A DNA stretch of 26,555 bases from JAHHUH01 sp045123075 (GTDB lineage: Bacteria > Bacillota > Negativicutes > Acidaminococcales > Acidaminococcaceae), in NCBI GenBank assembly GCA_045123075.1, contig JBGVIJ010000022.1:1-26555 (forward strand). The letters are read 5' to 3'. The translations under genes were made by a program, and so were the position numbers. Under the pieces are notes generated by a model, which searched no databases, was not told the origin of the DNA, and was given only the letters and a program-made list of their open reading frames with translations. Position 1 is the stretch's first letter; each line of letters opens with the position of its first letter. Of the stretch, positions 10,201 to 17,712 are shown in pieces.

Positions 10201-10964
10201 AAAGAGAATTTCATTACATTGATAAGTGCATCAATGGCAGCTACACCATCTTTACAGAAAAAGGAATCAAACACTTTTGTCAGACTGGGCATACCCATTT
10301 CTTCGTTAGGCATACCATTACTGAACACACAAATAGCATTCATACCCTGTGCTTCAATTTCTTCAACAGTTGCACTTTGGTAGGTTAAATCTCCCCACAC
10401 CCATTCGTCACGGTAAAATAGCATACCAACCGTGGGTTTACTTTCATCACAAAAATCTCTTTGGTATTCTGCCAAATCAGTATAAACCTTTTGCGCACGA
10501 GGATGATAAATACCGCACCAATGAATAGGATCAGGTTTTTCAATATCAATCGCTTCACCAGTAATGCATTTATCTACATACTGCCACAAATTATAATAAT
10601 TGCGTTCGCCGCCAAAGGAAGAATACTGTTTCAAAGTAACAAGTTGTTCCGGAGTGAAACCGTATTTCAATTCGCCTTCGTTAGTACCAGCAGCGTCAAT
10701 ATAATAGGGAATCTTCTTTCCATCTAAAAACTTAAGCAAATTTTTCAAGAAGGGAGTGTCCAACCCACTACCCATCCATTTAAGCAATACTACATCAGTA
10801 TCACTCAAATTATCGCTCCACTTTTTATCCCATACAGTTTTTTCAGTAATCCAATGGCACGCGCAAACATTACTTATCTTTTCTTCACGTTGTAAGCGTT
10901 CCACAGTTTGCTGCATCATACCCATACGGCGAATAACGTTAGTCAAAAATAAAATCTTACTCAT
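7245..10964 (-). CDS. cobN: CobN/BchH-type chelatase large subunit
   Basis: Large tetrapyrrole- and metal-binding subunit of a class I chelatase. The 1239 residues match the CobN/BchH family in length and motifs: HIGTHGNLEWLPGK from residue 530, followed by the conserved YPYNITITGEG segment, and GADLLPTGRNFYGVDPR near residue 830. CobN inserts cobalt into hydrogenobyrinate diamide and BchH inserts magnesium into protoporphyrin IX; CobN-like proteins called HmuS occur in heme-uptake operons of Bacteroidetes, where removal of iron is proposed. Which reaction occurs here cannot be told. Its motor subunits are encoded in the adjacent operon. ATG 10964 has AGAGAGG five nt upstream and starts 12 nt after the permease stop. 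Position after NifH/D/K-like genes, an SBP and a permease ties it to a transport-and-reduction pathway. Confidence 0.94.
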   Translation of the reverse strand: MSKILFLTNVIRRMGMMQQTVERLQREEKISNVCACHWITEKTVWDKKWSDNLSDTDVVLLKWMGSGLDTPFLKNLLKFLDGKKIPYYIDAAGTNEGELKYGFTPEQLVTLKQYSSFGGERNYYNLWQYVDKCITGEAIDIEKPDPIHWCGIYHPRAQKVYTDLAEYQRDFCDESKPTVGMLFYRDEWVWGDLTYQSATVEEIEAQGMNAICVFSNGMPNEEMGMPSLTKVFDSFFCKDGVAAIDALINVMKFSLSSSGSITVDYFKKWNVPILAGYTIMTAYEEWKESLEGMNAMEVSIAISLPEFDGTIHGVPIAYKKVLENGDVRYLPIPERVQRMVSKAGKWAKLRRKENADKKIAIIFHNYPPRNSNIGSAFGLDTIESIRRVLAAMKERGYKVDRIPADTKEFIAELTSNATNDKNLLTEKQIAEAQKISGAEYKKFFATFAPKVQEQMIKDWGEAPGTVMEYDGNLLVPGTMNGNVFVTVQPPRGFGEDPSKIYHSPYCAPTHHYLGFYRWVRDIWQADAVAHIGTHGNLEWLPGKNAGLDCTCYPDLALGDLVNIYPYNITITGEGIQAKRRGAACLIEHLPAPQSKAGVYDELDELEKIMDEYVHFETTQPENLPRLEALVKEKVAAANLQDEVVYDEEKPFSEYVMALHNYITDLKNMEVHVGLHILGQPPVDEGLTEYLWMLTRLNNGDVPSLNQVLSNYYGFDYYYLLENSSLIYEPLNITYAALLDKITEQSQEVIKLLQDKDFTDEGLADVFALAWVQEGNADFKEALQNVCQYICNTIHPNLELTTQEQENLLRGLEGQYVEPGQSGAPTSGGADLLPTGRNFYGVDPRTLPTPAAWELGKTLGDQVIERFIAEEGHYPENIGIVLWSGANMRSHGQCVAEFLYLMGVRPIYQAGSMRVNGLEVIPLTELRRPRIDVTARISGLFRDTMPAIMELLDKATLLVGGLEEDVELNYVRKHILEDSAELEAEGMDKEDAWRQAAFRIFGDEQGVYGAGVSALLEAKNWETLDDIAEVYVKWGGHAYGGKVKGKFLPQQFRKRMGSLDITIKNEDNHETNMLSSDDYNAYHGGMIATVRSIKGSAPRSYCGDSTDRSKVKMYSVQEQAKRIFRSESINPKYIEGMMKHGYKGATDMANMLAHSYQWDATSAVMEDWMYEKYAEKYTFDPKVQEWLRDVNPWALQRMAEVLLEAEQRGLWNAKPETKSELQKLYLSIEGEIEERSDANS

Positions 10965-10976
10965 TTTTACCTCTCT

Positions 10977-12014
10977 CTAAAAGAATTGCTGACGCATTCT
11001 TCTAAGCAAATATAAGAAATAGGGTGTACCCAAAAGCGCAGTCATAATACCAACACGCACTTCAGACGGCGGAATAATGGTTCTACCCAAGGTGTCGCAG
11101 AACACAAGAAACATTGCACCACCTAAAGCACTTGCAGGAAGCAAAATGCGATGGTCAGGGCCAAGCAGCATCCTCATCATATGGGGAATAACCAAACCTA
11201 CAAAACCAATGCTACCACTTACACAAACGGAAGTTGCCGTAGTCATAGCTGATACGAACAGCAAGCCCATACGAAAAGCAGTAACAGGCATACCTACAGC
11301 CTTTGCTTCTGTTTCGCCGAGCACCAAAATATTTAAATGACGAGCCATAAGAAGCATAATGCAAATACCTGTCAGGACGGGGCCAATAGCAAGGTAAACA
11401 TGTTCCCAACGGCGATAGTCGAGACCGCCAACCATCCAGAAAAGATACTGTTGCAATTTTTGCTCGTTCATAAAAGTAAGCAAACCGGAAGTCATTGCCC
11501 CAAGCAGCATACCAACGGCAACACCGGCAAGGAGCAAAGTCATTACCGGAATCTTACCATTGCGCATAGCAAGGAATACCGTCAAACAAACTGCGCAAAT
11601 ACTTCCGCAAAAAGCAAAGGCAGGCATTGTGTACATACTACTTGTAGCACTACCCAAGGCAATGGAAAGTACTGCACCGGTAGCAGCACCTGCAGATACA
11701 CCAATCAAACCAGGGTCAGCCAAGGGGTTACTAAAAATCCCCTGCATTACTGCACCGGAAATACCAAGAGTTGCACCAACTAATACACCAACCAACATCC
11801 GCGGCATACGAATAAACCAAATAACTGCCACCTGTTCGCGTGTAAAATCGTTCTCACTAAAAAATGGTAAACCAAGCTTGTGGCAAACTATGGCAAGGCA
11901 ACTTTCCAAAGGCACATCAATCTGACCAAAGGTTAAAGAACCAAAGGCAACTGCCACGAGAGCAATGCCTAAAGCAATCAATGCCAAACCACTATTCTTT
12001 CTTTTTATAATCAA
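10977..12014 (-). CDS. ABC transporter permease, BtuC/FecCD family
   Basis: Inner-membrane permease of a type II importer for cobalamin, heme or ferric siderophores. The 345 residues form about ten hydrophobic helices. Family motifs are seen: NPLADPGLIGVSAGAATGA near residues 97-115, and SIGFVGLVIPHMMRML near 265-280 before the coupling helix. The start is a TTG at 12014 overlapping the SBP stop (TTGA), with AGGGG nine nt upstream; a nearby ATG at 12021 is in another frame. The gene is the only importer permease in the window although three complete SBPs and part of a fourth are present. No BtuD/FecE-type ATPase is visible, so it must be encoded elsewhere. Substrate is probably a tetrapyrrole or metal chelate by context. 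Confidence 0.94.
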   Translation of the reverse strand: MIIKRKNSGLALIALGIALVAVAFGSLTFGQIDVPLESCLAIVCHKLGLPFFSENDFTREQVAVIWFIRMPRMLVGVLVGATLGISGAVMQGIFSNPLADPGLIGVSAGAATGAVLSIALGSATSSMYTMPAFAFCGSICAVCLTVFLAMRNGKIPVMTLLLAGVAVGMLLGAMTSGLLTFMNEQKLQQYLFWMVGGLDYRRWEHVYLAIGPVLTGICIMLLMARHLNILVLGETEAKAVGMPVTAFRMGLLFVSAMTTATSVCVSGSIGFVGLVIPHMMRMLLGPDHRILLPASALGGAMFLVFCDTLGRTIIPPSEVRVGIMTALLGTPYFLYLLRRMRQQFF

Positions 12015-12982
12015 GTTTCATCACCCCTAAATAATTCCGGGTAAACTGCTTTCGCAAATTCTTCCACCGCATCTACAATGTGATGGCTCGCTACATAACG
12101 ATACTTGTCCGAAACAAATTTAATCTGATTATTTTTGATAGCTTTCACATCTTTGTAAGCAGGGTCATTCTTAATTTGAGCAACATACTCATCAATATTA
12201 TGCTTATTGTCGTAATCCCAAGTAGCTAAGAAAAAGATATCAGGATTAACACGCACCACTTGCTCCTTACTAATATAACCAGTAGCAAGTTCAGTAGGAA
12301 TTTGCGCCACGCCGTTGATAATATGAGCTTTGCTTATCATACTGTCAATCAAGTCACCCTTACGTCCCATAGCAGAAAGAAAATTAAAAGCTACTACTGT
12401 CTTTCGTTTACTATCAGGAATTTGGGAAAGTTTTGCTTCCAATTTATCCATACGCTCGTCCATCCGTCTTACAAGCGCTTCACCTTTAGCTTTCTCCCCA
12501 ACAGCTTCACCAAGCTTCAAAACTTTTTGACGCATTTGCTCATAATTTTTAGGTCTGCTGGCAAGATAAACTTTTAAACCTAAAGCATCTAAAGCGTTAA
12601 TAATATCACTGCTCATTGCAGTAGTTGCTAAAACTAAATCAGGTTTTAATGCCAAAACTTCTTCAGCATTGCCATCAGTTTTGCGTCCTACTTTCTTGTA
12701 TTGCTCCTTAGTTATAAAGGTAATTCCCGGATCTTCTGCCCAACGACAATAGGAAGCGATACGTTTTGCATCTACCAATTCCGTTAAAATCTCATCCGTC
12801 CCGTAGCTTAATGAAACAATCCGTTTAGGCTTCTCGTCAAAAATATGCTTTCGTCCACCTTCGTCGATGACTTCATAAGCAATTTTGTGTTCGTGTACTT
12901 CTTTTTGAGTTACTTCTTTGCTACCGCAACCACATACACAAAAGGCAAGCATAACTAAGCAGATTAACCAAAGTCTTTTCAT
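12011..12982 (-). CDS. Lipoprotein substrate-binding protein, BtuF/FecB type (operon B)
   Basis: Class III periplasmic binding protein delivering substrate to the BtuC/FecCD permease encoded directly downstream. A short signal peptide with the Cys-rich end CVCGC suggests lipidation at Cys19. The body starts with the family motif KRIVSLSYGTDEILTELV (about residues 54-71), followed by LKPDLVLATTA and near the end the KAVYPELF segment. Length (323) is typical. ATG 12982 has AGGTG five nt upstream and overlaps the NifK-like stop by 4 nt. Linkage of an SBP to a nitrogenase-like K gene by the same 4-nt overlap recurs at 23933-23936, pointing to a conserved module. Ligand unknown. Confidence 0.93.
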   Translation of the reverse strand: MKRLWLICLVMLAFCVCGCGSKEVTQKEVHEHKIAYEVIDEGGRKHIFDEKPKRIVSLSYGTDEILTELVDAKRIASYCRWAEDPGITFITKEQYKKVGRKTDGNAEEVLALKPDLVLATTAMSSDIINALDALGLKVYLASRPKNYEQMRQKVLKLGEAVGEKAKGEALVRRMDERMDKLEAKLSQIPDSKRKTVVAFNFLSAMGRKGDLIDSMISKAHIINGVAQIPTELATGYISKEQVVRVNPDIFFLATWDYDNKHNIDEYVAQIKNDPAYKDVKAIKNNQIKFVSDKYRYVASHHIVDAVEEFAKAVYPELFRGDET

Positions 12983-14277
12983 TTACTCACCTGCTTATTC
13001 ATTACGCTAGTAATATACAAATTCCAAAGTCTTTGTAGCATGTGTGCAGCACCTTTAATGCCAACGAAAGGAGTTTCCGTTAAATGAACTTCGTCCGTAC
13101 TGGGGAAAGCAATGTTGCAACTGGAGAACTTACAATTTTTACGACGCAAATTGGAAGATTCACTACTACTTGCCAAAAGTAAAAGGTCATCACCTTTTGC
13201 AAAAACTTCTTCGATAGCAGCATAGTCTTTACCGGCAACGAGTACTTTATCTGCCACATCGCAATAATTATTTTGTTCTACATCATGTTGGCAAATTACA
13301 ACAAGCTCACCAGTATCAATCCATTCGCTACGCAAAGCTTGTGCCATACATAAAGCCTGTGTTCCCGGTGCAGCAACCACTACATCATCAAACCAAATGC
13401 TTCCCCAAGGCCCACGGTAATCGTTACACCAAGCAGTTAAGCGTTCAGCTTGTTCCTTACACTCATCAAGAACTGCTTTCAAATTTTCACAAGGTAGTAC
13501 TGCATTTATACTTTCAAGCCATTTTTTAGTACCATCTGTTCCGTAAGGTAAACCCGCCAAAACATACGGAGTACCAAAATGATTTTTCAAATACTGTGCC
13601 ATTTTCAAACCAAGCTCTTCATTACAAACAATGTTCAAACTAGCACGCCCAACACCTTGTAAAGCTTCTAAATTGCTACCAGCACCGGGAACAGTGTTAA
13701 TTTCATAACCTGCCTTTTCTAAAATACGACAAAGCTCTTTTCTATCCGCAGTACCGTTATAATAAAAATCGCTTAATCCCAGTAAATTAACTTTCTTAGG
13801 CATGGTTTCTACTTTTTTCTCAGCAAACTTTTCAAAAAAAGTAATTGCAGCTTTGGTATAACCTTCTGCAAAACCACCAACTAATCCACCACAATCCATA
13901 GTCATAAACGGATAAGGTAAATTCATTTTACGGACGATGCCTGCAAGGTCATCACCTATCAAGCTTAAAGAGCAACTACTTTCCACCAATAAAAGGCTCG
14001 GCTTACGACCTTCATCCAATAACCTTTGCAATACTTTAGTCAAATACTTTTCCGTACCGTACACAATAGCATTGTTATCAGGCTGACAATTATGTAAACG
14101 TTCACCAATATCGTATTTGGCATGTTCTAAATTACGCAAAGCGTAAAAATAGCACCACAACGGTCCATTCACTAAAACTTCTGAACCAGGAATCCCTGCT
14201 ATAAAAGCTGCAGCACCACTTAAAGCGCAGGTATCGACTCTATGACAAACATCTCCCCATTGATTATTGCTATACAT
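12979..14277 (-). CDS. Nitrogenase component 1-like protein, K type (copy 1)
   Basis: Probable beta-like subunit of a nitrogenase-like reductase that receives electrons from the NifH-like protein. Cys17, Cys42 and Cys102 (the last in SSCSLSLIGDD) have spacings of 25 and 60, close to the NifK P-cluster ligands (25 and 58), so a P-cluster-type or simpler Fe-S cluster is likely. At 432 residues it is shorter than NifK. Start ATG 14277 has GGAGG eight nt upstream and overlaps the D-like stop by 8 nt; the second D/K pair shows the same 8-nt overlap. Relatives include BchN/BchB, CfbD and methylthio-alkane reductase subunits, but the match to any one is not evident by eye. It is not a plain nitrogen-fixing NifK given its context with a chelatase and importer. 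Confidence 0.9.
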   Translation of the reverse strand: MYSNNQWGDVCHRVDTCALSGAAAFIAGIPGSEVLVNGPLWCYFYALRNLEHAKYDIGERLHNCQPDNNAIVYGTEKYLTKVLQRLLDEGRKPSLLLVESSCSLSLIGDDLAGIVRKMNLPYPFMTMDCGGLVGGFAEGYTKAAITFFEKFAEKKVETMPKKVNLLGLSDFYYNGTADRKELCRILEKAGYEINTVPGAGSNLEALQGVGRASLNIVCNEELGLKMAQYLKNHFGTPYVLAGLPYGTDGTKKWLESINAVLPCENLKAVLDECKEQAERLTAWCNDYRGPWGSIWFDDVVVAAPGTQALCMAQALRSEWIDTGELVVICQHDVEQNNYCDVADKVLVAGKDYAAIEEVFAKGDDLLLLASSSESSNLRRKNCKFSSCNIAFPSTDEVHLTETPFVGIKGAAHMLQRLWNLYITSVMNKQVSK

Positions 14278-15562
14278 AAATCATTCCTCCGCCACTGTGT
14301 CTGCTACACAAAGTTCTATAAATTACCTGCATAAACTCAATTTCACCCTGCGTTCCTACTTTTGGAAGCATCGGCAAGAAAATTTGCTTAATTGTTTTAT
14401 CCTTAAGCTCATGAGTTGTTAAAACTACTTCTGCATTCTTCAAAAGGTCTTCGCCATTTAAATTGCTATAAATAGGTACTTTAGTATGCATTCTTAAAGC
14501 ATCTTCCATTTCTTTACGATATGCTTCTTCGTAAGCATCTAGCAAAATTATACCTGTTAAATCCAGTTGTAAATTTTTAATAGTACCAAGCACAGCATCA
14601 GGATGGAAATACATTAACCATCTACCAATACAGATAACAGCTTTTTTACCTTTAGTTACTGGCAAAAATTTCTCTAAACTGCGTTCTAAAGCTAATTTTT
14701 CTTCCACAAGTACTTTACAAGCTTCTGCTTCGCAATTAAAAAGCTTACCTGTTTCTAAAAGCCACTTTTCTGTTTGTTGCCAACCTACAGGATAAACATC
14801 AGGAAAATATTTCAAGCCAAAACGTTCTTGCAGTACCTTCGTTAACTTATCAAAGCCATTATGAGTCTGTCCCCTGCCACCTAAAACTACCATACCTTCG
14901 GCACTAGTAATGTTAGGCAAATCTTCAAAAGTCATATAACCTGGAAACTGACCAATAACTTCAATTCCCATTTTGTTCAACAGTCTTGTAACTTCCGTAG
15001 CATAGTGTCCCCAAGGTCCTCCATTATCACCTAAAAGAACCACAGTTTTAGGTATTGTCTTTTGAGGATATAAAAATCTATCAATTAACTTGTGGGCAAT
15101 TTCGAAATAACCCTCGTAATATTCACCATCCAAGAAACCATAGCTATCTACAGTAAGAATTGGAATATGGTATTCTTCTTCAACCTCTTTAGCAACAGCC
15201 TCAACATCATCACCTATAACACCGGCAACACAGGAGTTACCTATAACTAAACATTGAGGAGCGTACTCATTTACTGCGAACTCAATGCATTGCTTCAAGC
15301 GTTCTACGCCACCAAAAATGGAATGCTTTTCTTCTAATTGACTGGAAAGCAGCGGGACAGAGGCACGCGCTTCGCGCCTACCTTCACCCATAGTACGGTA
15401 GTGAGTGTTGATATCCATGGTGCGTGCAATATGTGCACAGGCACGGGGACTATGAAAAATTACTACTACGCCATCAGTATAGGCAACAGCACGCCATACA
15501 CCTGGCATACTACAGCTACAACTTTTTCTACTATTAATAAAACGTTTTGTTTTAATTGCCAT
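14270..15562 (-). CDS. Nitrogenase component 1-like protein, D type (copy 1)
   Basis: Probable alpha-like subunit of the nitrogenase-like reductase. Cys17, Cys42 (in SPRACAHI) and Cys111 (in GNSCVAGVIGDD) are spaced 25 and 69, against 26 and 66 for the NifD P-cluster ligands; Cys15 is an extra neighbour. The 430 residues are shorter than NifD, and I see no convincing counterpart of the FeMo-cofactor ligands Cys275 and His442, so a substrate cavity as in BchNB or CfbD is more likely than a cofactor site (inference). The ATG at 15562 lies inside the end of the NifH-like gene (11-nt overlap). Paralogous to 25194-26474, sharing the CIVVSGC/CLVIGNSC type segment and FGG before it. Function in ring or C-S/C=C reduction is open. 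Confidence 0.9.
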   Translation of the reverse strand: MAIKTKRFINSRKSCSCSMPGVWRAVAYTDGVVVIFHSPRACAHIARTMDINTHYRTMGEGRREARASVPLLSSQLEEKHSIFGGVERLKQCIEFAVNEYAPQCLVIGNSCVAGVIGDDVEAVAKEVEEEYHIPILTVDSYGFLDGEYYEGYFEIAHKLIDRFLYPQKTIPKTVVLLGDNGGPWGHYATEVTRLLNKMGIEVIGQFPGYMTFEDLPNITSAEGMVVLGGRGQTHNGFDKLTKVLQERFGLKYFPDVYPVGWQQTEKWLLETGKLFNCEAEACKVLVEEKLALERSLEKFLPVTKGKKAVICIGRWLMYFHPDAVLGTIKNLQLDLTGIILLDAYEEAYRKEMEDALRMHTKVPIYSNLNGEDLLKNAEVVLTTHELKDKTIKQIFLPMLPKVGTQGEIEFMQVIYRTLCSRHSGGGMIYV

Positions 15563-16358
15563 ATTTTTCTACCAGCTTCTCTAATTCATCAAAAGTCATA
15601 GGTGTAGGAACACTCAACTCTTCATTATGCATGATAATTTTGCTCAAGTCGCGGTAGATTTCTGCCTGAGCACTTTCCGGTGCGTATTGCAAAACAGTTT
15701 GGCGATTATTTTCCGCTTTATTTACAACAACATCACGAGGAATGAAAGCAATGAGTTTGGTATTCAAACGTTTAGCAAATTCTTCCAGTAAATTCTTTTC
15801 GTTAGGAGTATTACGACTGTTACCGATGATACCACCCAAACGCACACCACCGCGCATCGCAAAACGCTTAACACCTTTGGCAATATTGTTAGCAGCATAA
15901 AGGCTCATCAACTCACCGGAAGAAACAATATAAATATCTGTCGCGTAGCCTTCGCGAATAGGAACCGCAAAGCCACCACAAACAACGTCACCTAAAACAT
16001 CATAAAGAAGTACATCTTCATCTTCGATAACATTTAAAGAGCGTAATTTTTCCAAAGCAACAATAATGCCACGACCTGCACAGCCAACTCCCGGTTCAGG
16101 ACCGCCTGCTTCTACACATTTAATATTGTTATAACCAAGATGCACAATGTCTTCTGCCAAAACTTCTTCTTTATCGCGGACTACATCTAAAACAGTTTGG
16201 CTACAAATTCTGCCAAGCAATAAACGAGTGGAATCATTTTTAGGGTCACAACCAATTTGGCAAACTTTTAAACCTTGTTCACTTAAAGCAGCGGATACAT
16301 TAGCAGTAGTTGTAGATTTACCAATACCACCTTTACCATAAATAGCAATCTTTTTCAT
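15552..16358 (-). CDS. NifH/BchL-like ATP-dependent reductase (Fe protein)
   Basis: Homodimeric [4Fe-4S] ATPase that passes single electrons to a nitrogenase component 1-like partner. P-loop GKGGIGKST at residues 8-16; switch motif CDPKNDST at 37-44; cluster ligands Cys93 (in GVGCAGRG) and Cys127 (in DVVCGGFA) correspond to Cys97 and Cys132 of NifH. Length from the chosen start is 268. Start: ATG 16358 preceded by a perfect AGGAGG seven nt upstream; the frame is open 15 codons further up without a better site. First gene of the seven-gene operon, about 62 nt downstream of a MerR-type promoter. It is the only NifH-like gene in the window and could serve both D/K pairs. NifH, BchL and CfbC cannot be separated by eye. 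Confidence 0.95.
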   Translation of the reverse strand: MKKIAIYGKGGIGKSTTTANVSAALSEQGLKVCQIGCDPKNDSTRLLLGRICSQTVLDVVRDKEEVLAEDIVHLGYNNIKCVEAGGPEPGVGCAGRGIIVALEKLRSLNVIEDEDVLLYDVLGDVVCGGFAVPIREGYATDIYIVSSGELMSLYAANNIAKGVKRFAMRGGVRLGGIIGNSRNTPNEKNLLEEFAKRLNTKLIAFIPRDVVVNKAENNRQTVLQYAPESAQAEIYRDLSKIIMHNEELSVPTPMTFDELEKLVEKYGN

Positions 16359-16375
16359 ATAACAACCTCCTAATT

Positions 16376-16404
16376 TTGCAAAAACCATTTCAATATGATA
16401 CAAT
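16376..16404 (+). promoter_or_regulatory. Probable merR promoter (sigma-A type)
   Basis: On the plus strand TTGCAA (16376-16381), a 17-bp spacer and TACAAT (16399-16404) preceded by TG one base away (extended -10). The transcript would start near 16411 and run over the nifH-side operator at 16434-16454 before reaching merR, so bound regulator could hinder it. This is a by-eye prediction. Confidence 0.5.
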
Positions 16405-16426
16405 ATCCTACATAAATCTATTTTTA

Positions 16427-16457
16427 AGTTTAAACTATATAGCGATTATATAGTCAA
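16427..16457 (-). promoter_or_regulatory. MerR-type promoter and operator of the nifH-cobN operon
   Basis: Minus strand: -35 TTGACT (16457-16452), 19-bp spacer, -10 TAAACT (16432-16427). The spacer holds a perfect inverted repeat, ACTATATA and TATATAGT around 5 bp (16434-16454). Predicted start near 16420, about 62 nt before the NifH-like ATG. It is the best-conserved operator of the five found and lies between nifH and merR, the usual place for a regulator's own target. Confidence 0.85.
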
Positions 16458-16473
16458 GGGCGGAGGGTTCTTT

Positions 16474-17319
16474 ATGACGTATCAAGAAGTCAAAGGTAAT
16501 TTCTTTACCGCAGGCGAGCTAGCTAATTTATTTAACATTTCTAAACAAACTTTACTGTATTACGACAAAATTAAATTACTCTCACCGGCTTACGTTGACG
16601 AAAAAGGTTACAGACATTATTCCATTCAACAATATCTTGATTTGGAAATTATAGTAAATCTTCGCTCCTTTAATATCAGCATCGTAGTTATCAAAGATTA
16701 CCTGAAAAAACGCAGCAAAGATGATTTTTTAAAACTTGTTGCCATCAAGAAAAAAGAATGTGAGGAAATCATCAAGGAAAACGAAGCAATTATTAAATCT
16801 TTAGATGTAATTTCTAAAACTGCTGAAAATAAAATACCCTTCCCGTTCAATAAGCCTCTTATTAACTTTTATGAAGAAAGGTTAATGAAAATAACACCTA
16901 TTGCAGATGAAGATGATGGCAAAGAAAGAATCATCCTTTTTACCAAACATTCACAGACAGCCTTTCACAACAAGAAGTCTTTGGAAAAACATGTGGGTTG
17001 GGTAATTTCACAAGATGACCTTTTCGTAGATAAAGGCTACCATCCTACTAAAGCATATTTTTCTTTCATTCCCAATACTCCGGGACACAGAACCGTAAGC
17101 AGGCATATACTTCCTGCCGGCGAATACTTGGAAATTTATTTTAGAGGAACATATTATAAAAATCGTTCTCAGTTATTAGAAACAATAAAAAATTTCCTGC
17201 AAGTTCATAATTTAGAACCTGATGGAGACATCTATATCCTCACTATTGAAAACCACCTTTACTACGACAATACAGGTGAATATATCAATAAAATCTTTTT
17301 CCAAATCAAATCTAAATAA
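16474..17319 (+). CDS. MerR-family activator with GyrI-like ligand-binding domain
   Basis: DNA-bending transcription activator, 281 residues, close to BmrR in size and layout. The winged helix-turn-helix covers about residues 10-80 (FTAGELANLFNISKQTLLYYD and the wing GYRHYS), then a dimerisation helix rich in Lys/Glu (about 85-120), then a GyrI/SOUL-type effector domain (about 125-281). In BmrR this domain binds hydrophobic drugs; SOUL-like folds can bind heme, so a tetrapyrrole ligand is plausible (inference). No Cys pattern for metal sensing is seen in the dimerisation helix. ATG has GGAGGG six nt upstream. The only plus-strand gene of the window, divergent from the nifH operon, and the natural candidate to bind the five 19-bp-spaced promoters described here. 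Confidence 0.93.
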   Translation: MTYQEVKGNFFTAGELANLFNISKQTLLYYDKIKLLSPAYVDEKGYRHYSIQQYLDLEIIVNLRSFNISIVVIKDYLKKRSKDDFLKLVAIKKKECEEIIKENEAIIKSLDVISKTAENKIPFPFNKPLINFYEERLMKITPIADEDDGKERIILFTKHSQTAFHNKKSLEKHVGWVISQDDLFVDKGYHPTKAYFSFIPNTPGHRTVSRHILPAGEYLEIYFRGTYYKNRSQLLETIKNFLQVHNLEPDGDIYILTIENHLYYDNTGEYINKIFFQIKSK

Positions 17320-17322
17320 GAA

Positions 17323-17356
17323 AACGCAAGCTCTGAACTATTCAGAACTTGCGTTT
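17323..17356. terminator. Bidirectional terminator between merR and the 105-residue protein gene
   Basis: Hairpin with arms AACGCAAG + TCTGAA and TTCAGA + CTTGCGTT around the loop CTA, with one C-A mismatch in the stem, A-rich on the left and T6 on the right. It lies 3 bp after the merR stop and 4 bp after the stop of the converging gene, so it can end both transcripts. Confidence 0.88.
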
Positions 17357-17360
17357 TTTC

Positions 17361-17678
17361 TTATTTGTGGCAGTGCCCGGAGGTAGCACCACTTTTAATT
17401 TTTTCAAAAATTTGATGAGCTTCTGCTACGCTTTTACCGTTTGCTAATGCTTTTTGCATATGAATCATTGCCATACGATATTTAGCATGAACTTCGTCGT
17501 TGGGAATGGAATCAATGTTTTTCGGATCGAATTCCATAACTTTTTTGAAAATAGCATGGATTTCTTCAGAAGATTTGCCTGCAGCTTTTGCTGCTTCCAC
17601 GTGCTTCATTGCGCTTGCATAGCGATGTTTGCCGTGAGGAGTGTTAGGAATTTCAAACTTGGGATGTGCACAAGTCAT
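17361..17678 (-). CDS. Small His-rich protein of two tandem repeats, unknown function
   Basis: I do not recognise this 105-residue protein. It consists of two related units, about residues 11-47 and 59-94. Aligned positions include H15/H64, R19/R68, H26/H73, GKS at 34-36/81-83, H41/H88 and IF at 43-44/90-91. Ten histidines in all, plus two cysteines near the ends (Cys3 and Cys103 within GHCH). No signal peptide or membrane segment, so cytoplasmic. Helical repeats with repeated His would suit binding of a metal or tetrapyrrole, for example as a carrier or storage protein (inference). Start: ATG 17678 with AGAGG eight nt upstream; a GTG at 17687 is in frame but abuts the same site. It has its own MerR-type promoter, which argues for a part in the pathway, and a strong terminator. 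Confidence 0.85.
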   Translation of the reverse strand: MTCAHPKFEIPNTPHGKHRYASAMKHVEAAKAAGKSSEEIHAIFKKVMEFDPKNIDSIPNDEVHAKYRMAMIHMQKALANGKSVAEAHQIFEKIKSGATSGHCHK

Positions 17679-17712
17679 TTTATTCACCTCTTTATTAAAT
17701 TTGGTAGTTTAG

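Noticed and set aside
12979..16358. A true nitrogen-fixation nifHDK operon
   Set aside because: The D and K proteins are too short, show no evident FeMo-cofactor ligands, and the operon holds an importer and a chelatase in place of nifE, nifN and nifB.
3110..16358. A bacteriochlorophyll biosynthesis cluster (bchL, bchN, bchB with bchH, bchI, bchD)
   Set aside because: All families are present, but there are no other bch or reaction-centre genes in view, the D/K pair carries a full Cys set in both subunits, and the context is uptake (TonB receptor, SBPs, CbiZ) in a Firmicute-like anaerobe.
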